Numbered from the stretch's first letter, positions 1-9,415 are shown. The stretch is 57,800 nucleotides of DNA from Comamonadaceae bacterium (GCA_947447355.1 CANFJF010000016.1:1-57800); one strand, 5' to 3'. The notes: generated by a model not told the origin, from the letters alone. A program made the numbers and translations.

Positions 1-1107
1 CTGAATTCGCACTTCAACTGTCGCTGACAGGTTGTAGCTGCCAGCCATCACGAGCGCCCCGATGGGACGTTGCACAGGGCGGGACTCGCCGGTCAACAGC
101 GCTTCGTCGGCATAGGTGTTGCCGGCCTCGATCACACCGTCAGCCGGGAAAGCCTGCCCGGGCAAGACCCGCACCAAGTCGCTAACCTTCAGGCGCCGCA
201 CCGCCACCTGCTCGAATTCACCGCCGGGCAACTGTCGTTGCACGCTCTCAGGAAGCCGCTGCATCAAATTGTCCAACGCGCCCAAGGTGCGTGCGCGCAG
301 TCGCTGCTCAAGCCAACGCCCCGTCAGCAGGAAGAACACAAACATCGTCAGGGAATCAAAGTAAACCTCGGCGCTCCACCAACCTTTCGTCTCAAAGGTT
401 GCAGCAGAGCTGATCGCAAAGGTGATCAAGATGCCGAGCGCCACCGGCAAATCCATGCTGATGCGGCGCTGTTTCAAGTCGCGAAGTGCATTGGCAAAAA
501 ATGGCCGACAAGAAAAAAGCAATACCGGCAGAGTCAAGACCCAAGACGCCCAACGCAGCAATTTCTCAATGTCGGGCGTGATGTCACCGGGCTCGGTGAT
601 GTAGGCCGGAAAGGCGTACATCATCACTTGCATCATGCAAAAACCAGCCACCAGCCAGCGCCACAGTGCCAGTCGAGCGTCCTTACGGGTCTGTTCAGAA
701 GCGGCGGTGTCAAGCGCCGGAGTCAAGGTATAACCGAGCGCCCGCGGCGCCCGCAGCCATGCGGAAGGCCGAGTGACGGCCGATGACCAGACAACACTGG
801 CGCGCCGGCTTGCCGCACTGACATGGACAGATTGCACGCCAGGTACCGCAAGCAAAGCTTGCTCCAGCAACAATGAGCAAGCGGCGCAATGCATGCCACT
901 GACCAGCACTTGAGATTCCCACACTGTCGAATCGCTTTCAACGGACTGGCGATGCTGTGTGGTCTGACGGCTAAAGCGCGACCATTCCTCCGGCTCATCG
1001 AAGATGCATAGCTCAGCCGTTTCAGCCTCTTGGTCACGCCCAGAGTACCCGGTGCTTCGGTCTAAAACCAAGCTTGAAGCATCGTGGGGAAAGTCTACAG
1101 CGTACAT
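1..1107 (-). CDS. ccoI: Heavy-metal (copper) P-type ATPase, CcoI/FixI-like, carboxy-terminal part beyond the window
   Basis: Partial gene; the first 369 codons are visible and the frame is open to the left edge. The protein would be a P1B-type ATPase exporting Cu+ across the inner membrane; CcoI/FixI members supply copper for cbb3 cytochrome oxidase assembly. Seen: a 70-residue acidic amino-terminal extension, a heavy-metal-associated domain with GMHCAAC at 71-77, four hydrophobic segments (about 137-157, 173-193, 207-227, 236-255), and the actuator-loop TGES motif near residue 340. The DKTG phosphorylation site and the CPC transmembrane motif would lie outside the window. The ATG at 1107 has no clear ribosome binding site, and a GTG at 1137 is an in-frame alternative. 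The gene is divergent from a stress protein gene preceded by an FNR-type site, which suits a microaerobic role. The CcoI assignment is inferred from the long extension and this context; another copper ATPase is possible. Confidence 0.8.
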   Translation of the reverse strand, partial: MYAVDFPHDASSLVLDRSTGYSGRDQEAETAELCIFDEPEEWSRFSRQTTQHRQSVESDSTVWESQVLVSGMHCAACSLLLEQALLAVPGVQSVHVSAASRRASVVWSSAVTRPSAWLRAPRALGYTLTPALDTAASEQTRKDARLALWRWLVAGFCMMQVMMYAFPAYITEPGDITPDIEKLLRWASWVLTLPVLLFSCRPFFANALRDLKQRRISMDLPVALGILITFAISSAATFETKGWWSAEVYFDSLTMFVFFLLTGRWLEQRLRARTLGALDNLMQRLPESVQRQLPGGEFEQVAVRRLKVSDLVRVLPGQAFPADGVIEAGNTYADEALLTGESRPVQRPIGALVMAGSYNLSATVEVRIQ

Positions 1108-1142
1108 ACGATGAAGCGTAATCGGTACGAACAGCACGGGGA

Positions 1143-1156
1143 TTGACGTGGATCAA
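1143..1156. promoter_or_regulatory. FNR/ANR-type binding site with a matching -10 element
   Basis: TTGACGTGGATCAA differs from the FNR consensus TTGAT-N4-ATCAA at one base. Its centre (1149.5) lies 41.5 bases before a predicted start of transcription near 1191. TAGACT at 1178-1183 fits the -10 hexamer of such a class II FNR-activated promoter reading into the universal stress gene at 1210. It may also influence the divergent P-type ATPase gene. Seen: the bases and spacing. Inferred: regulation by oxygen limitation. Confidence 0.75.
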
Positions 1157-1209
1157 ACTTCAAGTCAGATTCAGCGCTAGACTGAAATCTAATTTAACAG
1201 GAGACCTGC

Positions 1210-1653
1210 ATGTTCAAACGCATTTTGATCGCCACCGATGGCTCTGAATTGTCCCAAAAAGCTGCTGACAGCGGCATTGAATTGGCCAAGCTCGCAGGCG
1301 GGCATGTTGTCGCCTTGCAGGTGGTTCCGCGCTACCCCGTGAGCTATTTTGAAGGCGGTGCGACAGTGAGCATGAGTGAAATTTCCCGCATCGAAAAAGA
1401 ATGGGCCGATATCGGCCAAGCCACCGTCAACAAAATCAAGGGCCAAGCCGATGCCCAAGGTGTTCAAGCCACTGCGGTGACCACCCATTCAGACTTGATT
1501 GCTGAGGCCATCATTGCCGCAGCTAAAAAGCACGACTGTGATCTGATCGTGATGGCATCTCACGGCCGACGAGGCATCAAACGCATGCTACTCGGCAGCG
1601 AAACTACCCACGTCCTGACCCACTCAGACATTCCGGTGATGGTGCTGCGCTAG
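1210..1653 (+). CDS. Universal stress protein, UspA family
   Basis: 147 residues, the normal length for a single-domain Usp. These cytoplasmic proteins form dimers with a Rossmann-like fold and, in the ATP-binding group, hold ATP. The start (MFKRILIATDGS) carries the conserved first strand and Asp10. The carboxy end has the nucleotide loop as ASHG at 116-119, nine residues, then GS at 129-130; the first glycine of the usual G-2x-G-9x-G(S/T) pattern is alanine here, so ATP binding is likely but not certain. AGGAG at 1199-1203 is a good ribosome binding site for the ATG at 1210. The FNR-type site upstream suggests induction under low oxygen, as reported for Usp proteins of other proteobacteria. 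It ends 23 bases before the convergent matB. Confidence 0.93.
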   Translation: MFKRILIATDGSELSQKAADSGIELAKLAGGHVVALQVVPRYPVSYFEGGATVSMSEISRIEKEWADIGQATVNKIKGQADAQGVQATAVTTHSDLIAEAIIAAAKKHDCDLIVMASHGRRGIKRMLLGSETTHVLTHSDIPVMVLR

Positions 1654-1676
1654 TTTCGGCCTCTTAGACGTAACTT

Positions 1677-3209
1677 TTAGGCGCTAGCGAAAAGTGCCTT
1701 GTACTGCTCGCGCAACAGATTTTTCTGTACCTTGCCCATGGTGTTGCGCGGCAGTTCAGGCACCACGAAACATCTCTTCGGAATTTTGAAGTTAGCCAGT
1801 TGTGCTTTGAGCGACGCCACAACGGCGTCACCATTGACCAGTGCGCCCGACTTAGCGATCACCACTGCCACCCCCACCTCACCAAAATCGGGATGCGGCA
1901 CGCCAACCAGCGCACTTTCGGCCACGCCTTGCATGTCATTGATGTACGCCTCTATCTCGGCTGGATAGACGTTGTAGCCGCCACTGATGATGAGATCTTT
2001 GCTGCGACCAACGATGGTGATGTAACCCAGTGTGTCAATTTTTCCCACATCACCGGTCTTGAACCAGCCATCCAGCGTGAACTCTTCTTTGGTTTTTTCG
2101 GGCATGCGCCAGTAACCCTTGAAAACGTTCGGTCCTTTGACTTGGATCGCGCCAATCTCACCCATGGGCAGTGTTTTGCCATCGTCGTCGCAGACCCGCA
2201 CGCTGACGCCTGGCAGGGGAAAGCCAACCGTACCACCGCGACGTTCGCCATCCTTCACAAGATAAGGGTTAGAGGTGAGCATGATGGTTTCGCTCATGCC
2301 GTAACGCTCCAAAATCGTGTGACCAGTGCGCTGCTGCCAGTCTGTGAAAGTCTCAATCAATAAGGGCGCAGAACCGGCGATAAAAAGCCGCATGTGACGG
2401 CAAGCCTCTTGGTTCAAACCCGGTTCGGCCAGCAAGCGTACATACAGCGTTGGCACGCCCATGAAGACAGTGGCTTCGGGTAGTTTTTTCAGCACCAGCT
2501 TGGGGTCAAACTTGGACAGCCAAATCATTTTGCTGCCATTGATGAGCGCGCCATGCAGCGCCACAAACAAACCATGCACATGAAAAATCGGCAGCGCATG
2601 AATCAACACATCACCCGCTTGCCAACCCCAATACGCTTTCAGCGTCAGTGCGTTGCTGAGCAAGTTGCCGTGCGTCAACATCGCACCCTTGCTGCGACCC
2701 GTCGTGCCGCTGGTGTACAAAATCGCCGCCAAGTCATCGGCTTGACGGGGCACCGCGACGTGCTGATCACTGCAATGGGCCGCGCGATCGAGCAAAGTGC
2801 CGGTGCGGTCGTCGTCTAGTGTGAAGACATTTTGCGTGCCTGCCTTGAAAGCGATCTTGCTGACCCAGCCGAAATTCTTTGAGCTGCAGACCACCACAGA
2901 CGGTTCTGCATTCTCGATGAAGTACTCGATTTCGGCGCTTTGGTAGGCCGTGTTGAGAGGCAGAAAAACATACCCGGCACGCAGCGTCGCCAAGTACAGC
3001 ATCATGGCTTCGACTGACTTTTCAACCTGCATGGCAATGCGAGCACCGACCGGCAAGTCCAGGGACTTCAGCAAGTTCGCCAGCATGGCGGTTGAGCGCT
3101 CTAAGTCGCCCCATGAGTAAAGCAATCCTTGTTCTGTTTCCAAAGCCACAGCGTTGAGATCTTTTGGGAAAGCTGCGCGCAAAGCGCTAAAGAGATTGTT
3201 GTTTTTCAT
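1677..3209 (-). CDS. matB: Malonyl-CoA synthetase MatB
   Basis: 510 residues, an ANL-superfamily adenylate-forming ligase making malonyl-CoA from malonate, CoA and ATP. Seen: the P-loop YTSGTTGRSKG at about 165-175, the ERYGMSET motif, the GWFKTGDVG hinge, GRSKDLIISGGYNVYP, and the carboxy-terminal catalytic lysine in TMGKVQKNLL. The opening MKNNNLFSALRAAFP and the segment VGARIAMQVEKSVEAMMLYLATLRAG resemble rhizobial MatB in residues and length. I chose the ATG at 3209 over a GTG at 3251 because the family begins there; neither has a strong ribosome binding site. It is the last gene of the mat operon, 65 bases after the receptor gene. Together with MatA it turns malonate into acetyl-CoA. Methylmalonate is an alternative substrate for some MatB enzymes. 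Confidence 0.9.
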   Translation of the reverse strand: MKNNNLFSALRAAFPKDLNAVALETEQGLLYSWGDLERSTAMLANLLKSLDLPVGARIAMQVEKSVEAMMLYLATLRAGYVFLPLNTAYQSAEIEYFIENAEPSVVVCSSKNFGWVSKIAFKAGTQNVFTLDDDRTGTLLDRAAHCSDQHVAVPRQADDLAAILYTSGTTGRSKGAMLTHGNLLSNALTLKAYWGWQAGDVLIHALPIFHVHGLFVALHGALINGSKMIWLSKFDPKLVLKKLPEATVFMGVPTLYVRLLAEPGLNQEACRHMRLFIAGSAPLLIETFTDWQQRTGHTILERYGMSETIMLTSNPYLVKDGERRGGTVGFPLPGVSVRVCDDDGKTLPMGEIGAIQVKGPNVFKGYWRMPEKTKEEFTLDGWFKTGDVGKIDTLGYITIVGRSKDLIISGGYNVYPAEIEAYINDMQGVAESALVGVPHPDFGEVGVAVVIAKSGALVNGDAVVASLKAQLANFKIPKRCFVVPELPRNTMGKVQKNLLREQYKALFASA

Positions 3210-3274
3210 CGAAGGAAAAGTGCAAAAAAACGAGAACTGACAAGGAGCCACTCAAGAACAAAACGAAAACATCT

Positions 3275-4267
3275 TTAATCAAGTTTGGCGCCGGAAGCCT
3301 TGACTACCGCAGCCCAACGCTTGACTTCGGCACTCACAAAACCGCCAAACTGCACGGGCGTGAGGCCCCCAAAATCAGCACCGTTCGCAGCCCAGACAGC
3401 TTTCAACTCAGGGGTCGCACTGGCACGGTTCAACTCTTCAATAATTTTGGCCTGCACATCCGCGGGCGTCCCTTTGGGAGCCCACATGCCATACCAAGTC
3501 GTCACGGTGTAGTCAGGGAAACCTAATTCGGCGGCGCATGGCACGTCGGGAAAAGCCGCATTGCGTTTGTTGCCGGAGACCATGAGCGCCCTGATGCGAC
3601 CGCCCTTGATGTGACCCGCAGAGGAACCCAAACCGTCGAACATCATGTCAACGGTACCCGCCATCAAGTCCTGTAAAGCAGGCCCGGCACCGCGGTAAGG
3701 AATGTGCGTGATGAAGGTTTTACTTTGCTGCTTGAAGAGCTCGCCCGCCAAGTGATGCGACGTACCGGCACCGGCAGATCCGTAATTGAATTTACCTGGC
3801 GATTTGCGCACCAAGGCCAGAAAGTCTTTGAAGTTGTCCGGCAGATTTTTCGGATTAACGACCAACACTTGCGGCACATTGGCCAAAAGTGACAGTGGCA
3901 CAAAATCTTTCTCAATGTCGTAATCTAGCTTCGGATACATCGACGGGGCAATCGCATGGTGCACAGCGCCCATGAACAACGTGTAGCCATCCGGCACGGC
4001 TTTGGCTGCTATGCCTGCCCCCAGCGTACCGCCTGCGCCGCCGCGGTTGTCAATGATCAATTGTTTGCCCGTGAGTCGGGCAAACTGCGCCGACAAAGGC
4101 CGGGCAAAAGCGTCCGTGCCACCGCCAGCGGGGAAAGGAACAATGACCGTGATGGGTCGCGTCGGCCAGCTTGACTGGGCTTGGCTACCCAACGAAATGG
4201 CGGCTACACCAGCAGCTGCCACGCGCAACACATCGCGTCGGCTCGCGCTCGTTTGAAAATGACTCAT
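3275..4267 (-). CDS. Bug/TctC-family tripartite tricarboxylate receptor with Tat-type signal
   Basis: 330 residues, a periplasmic binding protein of the large Bug family common in Burkholderiales. The amino end MSHFQTSASRRDVLR followed by a hydrophobic stretch to SLGSQAQ is a twin-arginine-type signal (RR at 10-11). The mature part shows the family pattern WPTRPITVIVPFPAGGGTD and, later, DNRGGAGG. The start is ATG 4267, with GGAGA seven bases upstream; an extended frame to 4372 would add residues with no family counterpart. It lies between matA (85 bases upstream) and matB (65 bases downstream), so malonate or a related dicarboxylate is the likely ligand. No tctA/tctB membrane genes and no matC permease are in this operon, so it must use a transporter encoded elsewhere or act as a sensor-type receptor. 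Ligand assignment is inference from the neighbours. Confidence 0.88.
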   Translation of the reverse strand: MSHFQTSASRRDVLRVAAAGVAAISLGSQAQSSWPTRPITVIVPFPAGGGTDAFARPLSAQFARLTGKQLIIDNRGGAGGTLGAGIAAKAVPDGYTLFMGAVHHAIAPSMYPKLDYDIEKDFVPLSLLANVPQVLVVNPKNLPDNFKDFLALVRKSPGKFNYGSAGAGTSHHLAGELFKQQSKTFITHIPYRGAGPALQDLMAGTVDMMFDGLGSSAGHIKGGRIRALMVSGNKRNAAFPDVPCAAELGFPDYTVTTWYGMWAPKGTPADVQAKIIEELNRASATPELKAVWAANGADFGGLTPVQFGGFVSAEVKRWAAVVKASGAKLD

Positions 4268-4352
4268 GGTATGTCTCCGGTCGTTATAGAAAAAGGGCAG
4301 CATCTTTTTGCGCTGCCTCAAGGAAGCGAATTGTGATGAGTATCGTCCAAGC

Positions 4353-5885
4353 TTAAATATACAAATCTTCAACCTTGGGCGCTACTGGGATTTTCCCCTG
4401 AGCCATCAAGCCGCGGTATTTGTCCAGACGCTTCAAATCGTACAGATAATTGACCATCAGGCCATACGACTGCTTCAAGCCTTTGGCCGAGATGTCCCCG
4501 GCCCAATTCAGGCGCTCGATACGCGCACCATTGCTCAAGTGAAAGCGCGCCACCGCATCTAATGGCCGGCCGTTGTCAAACTGCCGGCCCAGATAGCTGG
4601 CAGCGCAATGCATCAACATACGGCGCACCGGCGATTTTTCGTCCAGCTGCAACACTTTGTCGCCTGCCGCCAAAAAAGCCGCCGGCGTCGGTGGCTGCTG
4701 CTCCAAAGCACGCCCCAAAATCTGACGTTCTTTGTCACTGAGTTGGTCGATCATGGCGCCGGCCTGTTTGGCCAGCCAAGCGCGAAAGCCCGGTATTGGC
4801 GAGAGCGTGGAAAAGACCTTGAGTCGTGGGAATTCGGCACGCAAGGTTTCGACCACGCGCTTGATCAGAGAATCGCCGAAGCTGACGCCGCGCAAGCCCG
4901 TTTGGGTGCTGCTGATGGAATAAAAAATCGCGGTGGTGGCTTTGCCAAGATCGCTGGCAGCAGCCAACTCGTCGAGCAGCGGGGTAATAGCATCAGCCAG
5001 TTCATCGACCAACGCGACCTCGACAAAAATCAGTGGTTCGTCGGGTAGATGCGGATGAAAAAACCCGTAGCAACGCCGATCGCTGTCTAAGCGATTTTTG
5101 ACATCGGCCCAGCTTTTGATGGCGTGCACAGCTTCGTACTTGATCAGCTTTTCAATCAACGATGCAGGCGAGTCCCAACTGATTCGTCGTAGTTCCAGGA
5201 AAGCCACGTCAAACCAAGTAGAAAACAAATTTTCCAGTTCTGAGTCCAGGGCCAGTAAACGTTTTTCAGTTTTTAAATGTGGCAGCAGTTCAGCCCGCAT
5301 ATCAACTAAGAAGCGCATGCCTTCAGGAAAGGCCGAAAAGCGCTGCAACAGCCGTGTGCGCGGGGAGACAAAGGCGCGACGCAAACGGATCTCGGCCTGG
5401 CCTTCTTCTGGCGTGCCGAGGGAAGCCTCGTAATGATCCCGGGCGGCCTTTACTTTTTCGGCGTTGGGAGCGAACTGCTCACTCATTAGCAACCAAGCGT
5501 CACGTCGCTGCTCGGGTGTGGCGCTGGCGTACCAAATCGAGATATTGCGGGCACGCCGGCCACCTTCCACTTCGCTGACCTGACTGTCCACCACCGACTG
5601 AAGTTCGACCAATGTACGGCGCAAAACGCGCGGCGAGAGGGCTTCTTCCTTGTGTTTCAACACGGCCTTGAGCCGCTCACGCGTGCTGCGACTGTTTTTA
5701 GCAATAGGGCCTGCTGTTGCTAATACAGGCGCCGAAGGAGGCTCTGCCATCGGCGGTGCAACGGCGGCCATGGGGCGGGCCTTCGCAGCGGACTTCAAGT
5801 TGATGGCACCGACCTCATTACGTTTGAATTTCAAGCCCTTGCTGACGGACTGAACACCGCGTAACAGCCATTCTGATGAGTTCAT
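4353..5885 (-). CDS. matA: Malonyl-CoA decarboxylase MatA
   Basis: 510 residues; catalyses malonyl-CoA to acetyl-CoA plus CO2. Seen: the helical amino-terminal domain (about 70-240), then the acetyltransferase-like catalytic half with HPHLPDEPL at 277-285, SISSTQTGLRGVSFG at 323-337, FSTLSPIPGF at 358-367, and FHLSNGA at 448-454 with the conserved histidine 449. The end YGLMVNYLYDLKRL matches the family. Residues 28-65 are an Ala/Pro-rich extension not typical of the core enzyme. The ATG at 5885 overlaps the stop of matR by four bases (ATGA), indicating translational coupling. Its product joins central metabolism, and MatB supplies its substrate. Confidence 0.93.
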   Translation of the reverse strand: MNSSEWLLRGVQSVSKGLKFKRNEVGAINLKSAAKARPMAAVAPPMAEPPSAPVLATAGPIAKNSRSTRERLKAVLKHKEEALSPRVLRRTLVELQSVVDSQVSEVEGGRRARNISIWYASATPEQRRDAWLLMSEQFAPNAEKVKAARDHYEASLGTPEEGQAEIRLRRAFVSPRTRLLQRFSAFPEGMRFLVDMRAELLPHLKTEKRLLALDSELENLFSTWFDVAFLELRRISWDSPASLIEKLIKYEAVHAIKSWADVKNRLDSDRRCYGFFHPHLPDEPLIFVEVALVDELADAITPLLDELAAASDLGKATTAIFYSISSTQTGLRGVSFGDSLIKRVVETLRAEFPRLKVFSTLSPIPGFRAWLAKQAGAMIDQLSDKERQILGRALEQQPPTPAAFLAAGDKVLQLDEKSPVRRMLMHCAASYLGRQFDNGRPLDAVARFHLSNGARIERLNWAGDISAKGLKQSYGLMVNYLYDLKRLDKYRGLMAQGKIPVAPKVEDLYI

Positions 5886-6553
5886 GCAGCCACCCGACTT
5901 TTCGTTTGAAGACGTGAAAGATCTCGCAAAGCGTCGCGCTGACGCGTCAGGTGCGTGCGCATGGCCGCCTCAGCGCCTTCGCTGTCCCGGCTCATCAAAG
6001 CCGCATACACCGACAAGTGCTCCGACAAACTTTGCGTCAACCGACCCGGCGCATGCAATTGCTGGAGGCGCGCCAGCTTGAGAATTTTTCTCAAATCAGC
6101 AATCGTTTGGGCTAGCCAACGGTTATCGGCCAACAGGATGATAGCCTCGTGAATCAACAAATTTGTCGCGTAATAATCTTGAATACGGCCCGCGCCGGCA
6201 TGGCCTTTCAAACGCTCATGCAAAGTCTTTAGGGCGGCTAGGTCGGCATCACTTGCGTTGCGCGCAGCCTCGAAAGCACAACGACCTTCAAGCAGTGCAA
6301 TCACAGGAAAAATATCATCCAGATCCTTCTCTGTCACTTCGCTGACAAAACAACCGCGCCTGGGCTCATGACGGAGCAGCCCTTCTGCCGTCAGTACCTT
6401 GAGGGCTTCGCGCAAGGGTGTGCGGGATATTTTCAGGCCATCACACAGGGCCACTTCGTCAACAAAACTCCCAGGCAGCAAAGCGCCGGAAAAAATTTGT
6501 TCGCGCAAAGTGGTCGCGACTTCCTGATGCAAAGAATTCTGAACAAGGCGCAT
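5882..6553 (-). CDS. matR: GntR-family (FadR/FCD subgroup) regulator of the malonate operon
   Basis: 223 residues. A winged helix-turn-helix fills about 8-75 (LREQIFSGALLPGSFVDE, SRTPLREALKVLTAEGLL) and an all-helical FCD ligand domain about 80-205, with the metal-binding histidine candidates in the later helices (LLIHEAI, LSEHL, MRTHL). The gene is first in the operon and overlaps matA by four bases, the arrangement of rhizobial matR-matABC, where MatR responds to malonate or malonyl-CoA. A perfect 12-base palindrome just behind the predicted -10 box is the obvious operator, suggesting autoregulation. The symbol rests on operon context; the fold assignment is firm. Confidence 0.88.
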   Translation of the reverse strand: MRLVQNSLHQEVATTLREQIFSGALLPGSFVDEVALCDGLKISRTPLREALKVLTAEGLLRHEPRRGCFVSEVTEKDLDDIFPVIALLEGRCAFEAARNASDADLAALKTLHERLKGHAGAGRIQDYYATNLLIHEAIILLADNRWLAQTIADLRKILKLARLQQLHAPGRLTQSLSEHLSVYAALMSRDSEGAEAAMRTHLTRQRDALRDLSRLQTKSRVAA

Positions 6554-6594
6554 GATTTCGAAACCTAAAGAGGAACAGAAAAAAAGACATAAAA

Positions 6595-6606
6595 CCGTAA
6601 TTACGG
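6595..6606. promoter_or_regulatory. Palindromic operator, probable MatR site
   Basis: CCGTAATTACGG is a perfect 12-base palindrome, starting three bases downstream of the predicted -10 hexamer and ending 41 bases before the matR start. It covers the expected transcription start, a position where a bound repressor blocks initiation. GntR/FCD proteins usually bind short palindromes with a GT...AC core, as here. Confidence 0.6.
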
Positions 6607-6609
6607 ATA

Positions 6610-6638
6610 ATTATGAGATGTTAGCGCGATGCCCGCAA
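6610..6638 (-). promoter_or_regulatory. Predicted sigma-70 promoter of the mat operon
   Basis: Read on the minus strand, TTGCGG (6638-6633) and CATAAT (6615-6610) are separated by 17 bases. The -10 matches the consensus at five of six bases and the -35 at three. It directly precedes the palindromic operator and no other good pair is visible before matR. Confidence 0.5.
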
Positions 6639-6753
6639 GCAGAACCATGGTTTAAAAGTTGGCAAATGCTGACAAACGAGGCTAAACCCCTAGCCAAACA
6701 CTTCAAGTCATTTCAAGCGCAACTGTCGCGGGTGCCGTCGGTAATGTGCGGCA

Positions 6754-7569
6754 TCAGGCCGACTTGACCGCCTTGGAAGCCCAGATCCACAACACGACAC
6801 CGGCCGCGATCATCGGCAGACAGAGCCATTGCCCCATGCTCATTCCAAGCGCAAGGATGCCCAAAAAGTCATCGGGCTCGCGGAAAAACTCGGCCACGAA
6901 GCGCAGCACACCGTAGCCCACCAGAAAGGCTGCAGATACTTCGCCCATTTTTCGCGGCTTGCGGGCATACAACCAAAGAAAAACAAACAGCAGCAATCCT
7001 TCTAGCAAGAACTGATAGACCTGAGAAGGATGACGCGGCTGCAGTGTTCCGCTGTGCCTGAAAACCATGCCCCAAGCCAATGAAGGATCGCTGAGGCGGC
7101 CCCACAACTCGCCATTGATAAAGTTACCCACACGTCCAGCGGCAAGACCGGTCGGGACACACGGTGCAATCAAGTCCATCACCTGCAGCCATGGCTTGTG
7201 TCGAGTCCGGGCAAACCAGATTTGAGACACCAAAACACCCAGCATGCCGCCATGAAAACTCATGCCCCCCTGCCACACCGCCAGTATTTCCAAGGGATGC
7301 AAAAGGTAGTAGTCGGGCTTGTAAAACAAACAATAACCAATGCGTCCGCCCAACACCACGCCCACCACACCGAGAAACAAAATATCTTCAACGTCACGGC
7401 GACTCCAGGCAGCAGCCCCCGACAAGGAGGCATAAGGCTGATGCCGCAGACGAAGATTTGCCAAAAACAAGAACAGCCCGAAGGCTGCTAAGTAGGTCAA
7501 GCCGTACCAATGAATGGCCAACGGCCCCAGTTGCAGGGCGACAGGATCAATTTCAGGATGAATCAACAT
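6754..7569 (-). CDS. lgt: Prolipoprotein diacylglyceryl transferase
   Basis: 271 residues, an inner-membrane enzyme that moves diacylglycerol from phosphatidylglycerol to the lipobox cysteine of prolipoproteins, the first step of lipoprotein maturation. Seen: seven or so hydrophobic segments, MSFHGGMLG at about 103-111 with the essential histidine, and the Lgt signature [13 protein letters not shown] at about 145-157. Length and amino end ([24 protein letters not shown]) are typical. It is divergent from ilvD (139 bases between starts). It ends 200 bases upstream of the matR start on the same strand, with no clear terminator in between. Confidence 0.96.
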   Translation of the reverse strand: MLIHPEIDPVALQLGPLAIHWYGLTYLAAFGLFLFLANLRLRHQPYASLSGAAAWSRRDVEDILFLGVVGVVLGGRIGYCLFYKPDYYLLHPLEILAVWQGGMSFHGGMLGVLVSQIWFARTRHKPWLQVMDLIAPCVPTGLAAGRVGNFINGELWGRLSDPSLAWGMVFRHSGTLQPRHPSQVYQFLLEGLLLFVFLWLYARKPRKMGEVSAAFLVGYGVLRFVAEFFREPDDFLGILALGMSMGQWLCLPMIAAGVVLWIWASKAVKSA

Positions 7570-7708
7570 CAGCTTATTGTGCCAGCGCAGCCAACGAGGT
7601 CAGCGCCTACAGCGGCGACACGCAACACCCTTGTTAGCATCGTAGAATTCGAAATTACGCCGACAAAGCCTCGGACTATTCGTAACCAACCCAAGACAAA
7701 GAGACCCC

Positions 7709-9415
7709 ATGACGCAAATCAAGATGCCAGAAGGCGATGCCATCAACCGTCGCAGCCGCAACATCACTGAAGGCACGGCGCGCGCGCCAAACCGATCGAT
7801 GTTCTACGCCATGGGCTACGAAACCGAGGACTTTAAAAAACCGATGGTCGGTGTGGCCAATGGGCACAGCACCATCACACCGTGCAACAGCGGCCTGCAA
7901 AAACTAGCCGATGCGGCGATTGACGCGATTGAAGAGGCCGGCGGCAATGCACAGGTTTTTGGCACCCCGACCATTTCTGACGGTATGGCCATGGGCACCG
8001 AAGGCATGAAGTACTCGCTGGTCAGCCGTGAGGTGATTTCTGATTGCATCGAGACCTGCGTGCAGGGCCAGTGGATGGACGGCGTGCTGGTCATCGGCGG
8101 TTGCGACAAGAATATGCCCGGTGGATTGATGGGCATATTGCGCGCCAACGTGCCGGCTATTTATGTCTATGGCGGCACAATTTTGCCGGGCCACTACAAA
8201 GGCAAAGACCTGAATATCGTCAGCGTTTTTGAAGCCGTCGGCGAGCACTCCGCTGGCCGCATGAGCGACGAAGATTTGCTGCAAATCGAGCGTCGTGCTG
8301 TTCCCGGCACCGGCAGCTGCGGCGGGATGTACACGGCCAACACCATGTCAAGCGCCTTCGAAGCTTTGGGTATCTCCCTGCCCTACTCCTCGTCCATGGC
8401 AAACCCACACGAAGAGAAAACCAACTCGGCCAAAGAGTCGGCCAAGGTATTGATCGAGGCCATCAAAAAGAACCTCAAGCCGCGCGACATCGTCACCAAG
8501 AAAGCGATTGAAAACGCCGTGGCAGTGATCATGGCGACCGGTGGTTCGACTAACGCCGTGCTGCACTTCTTAGCGATTGCCCACACGGCCGGTGTCGAAT
8601 GGACGATTGACGATTTCGAACGCATCCGCCAAAAAACACCGGTGCTGTGCGACCTGAAACCGAGCGGCCAATACCTAGCAGTGGACTTGCACAAGGCCGG
8701 CGGTATTCCACAAGTCATGAAAACGCTGCTGGCAGCCGGACTGCTTCACGGCGACTGCATCACCATCTCCGGCCAGACCATTGCCGAAGTGCTGAAAGAT
8801 ATACCGGATGTGCCGCGCGCTGACCAGGACGTGATTCGCCCGATCAACAACCCCATGTACGCGCAAGGGCACTTGGCTGTACTCAAAGGCAACTTGTCAC
8901 CAGAAGGCTGCGTGGCCAAGATCACTGGCCTGAAAAACCCGGTTATGACCGGCCCGGCCCGCGTTTTTGATGACGAACAATCGGCTATGACAGCCATCTT
9001 GGCCGGCAAGATCAAAGCCGGCGACGTGATGGTGCTGCGTTACCTCGGCCCCAAAGGTGGCCCGGGCATGCCAGAAATGCTGGCGCCCACAGGTGCGTTG
9101 GTCGGTGCGGGCTTGGGCGAAAGCGTCGGTCTCATCACCGATGGCCGCTTCTCCGGCGGCACCTGGGGCATGGTCGTCGGCCATGTCGCACCAGAAGCGG
9201 CAGCGGGCGGGAACATCGCCTTCATCCAGGAAAACGACTCCATCACCATCGACGCCAAGCAGTTGCTACTGCAACTCAACATCAGCGATGAAGCGCTGGC
9301 CGCTCGCAAAGTCGGCTGGAAAGCCCCGCTGCCACGCTACACCCGTGGCGTGCAAGCCAAGTTCGCCTTCAATGCCTCCAGTGCCAGCAAAGGTGCGGTG
9401 CTTGACGACTATTGA
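7709..9415 (+). CDS. ilvD: Dihydroxy-acid dehydratase
   Basis: 568 residues; dehydrates 2,3-dihydroxy-isovalerate and 2,3-dihydroxy-3-methylvalerate to the keto acids of valine and isoleucine synthesis. The three iron-sulfur ligands are visible: Cys59 in ITPCNSG, Cys132 in [10 protein letters not shown] and Cys204 in [24 protein letters not shown] and GHVAPEA near residues 480-500 are family signatures. GAGA upstream of the ATG gives a modest ribosome binding site. It stands alone, divergent from lgt; no leader peptide or attenuator was recognised in the 139-base gap. The sugar-acid dehydratases are relatives, but overall similarity and length favour IlvD. Confidence 0.95.
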   Translation: MTQIKMPEGDAINRRSRNITEGTARAPNRSMFYAMGYETEDFKKPMVGVANGHSTITPCNSGLQKLADAAIDAIEEAGGNAQVFGTPTISDGMAMGTEGMKYSLVSREVISDCIETCVQGQWMDGVLVIGGCDKNMPGGLMGILRANVPAIYVYGGTILPGHYKGKDLNIVSVFEAVGEHSAGRMSDEDLLQIERRAVPGTGSCGGMYTANTMSSAFEALGISLPYSSSMANPHEEKTNSAKESAKVLIEAIKKNLKPRDIVTKKAIENAVAVIMATGGSTNAVLHFLAIAHTAGVEWTIDDFERIRQKTPVLCDLKPSGQYLAVDLHKAGGIPQVMKTLLAAGLLHGDCITISGQTIAEVLKDIPDVPRADQDVIRPINNPMYAQGHLAVLKGNLSPEGCVAKITGLKNPVMTGPARVFDDEQSAMTAILAGKIKAGDVMVLRYLGPKGGPGMPEMLAPTGALVGAGLGESVGLITDGRFSGGTWGMVVGHVAPEAAAGGNIAFIQENDSITIDAKQLLLQLNISDEALAARKVGWKAPLPRYTRGVQAKFAFNASSASKGAVLDDY

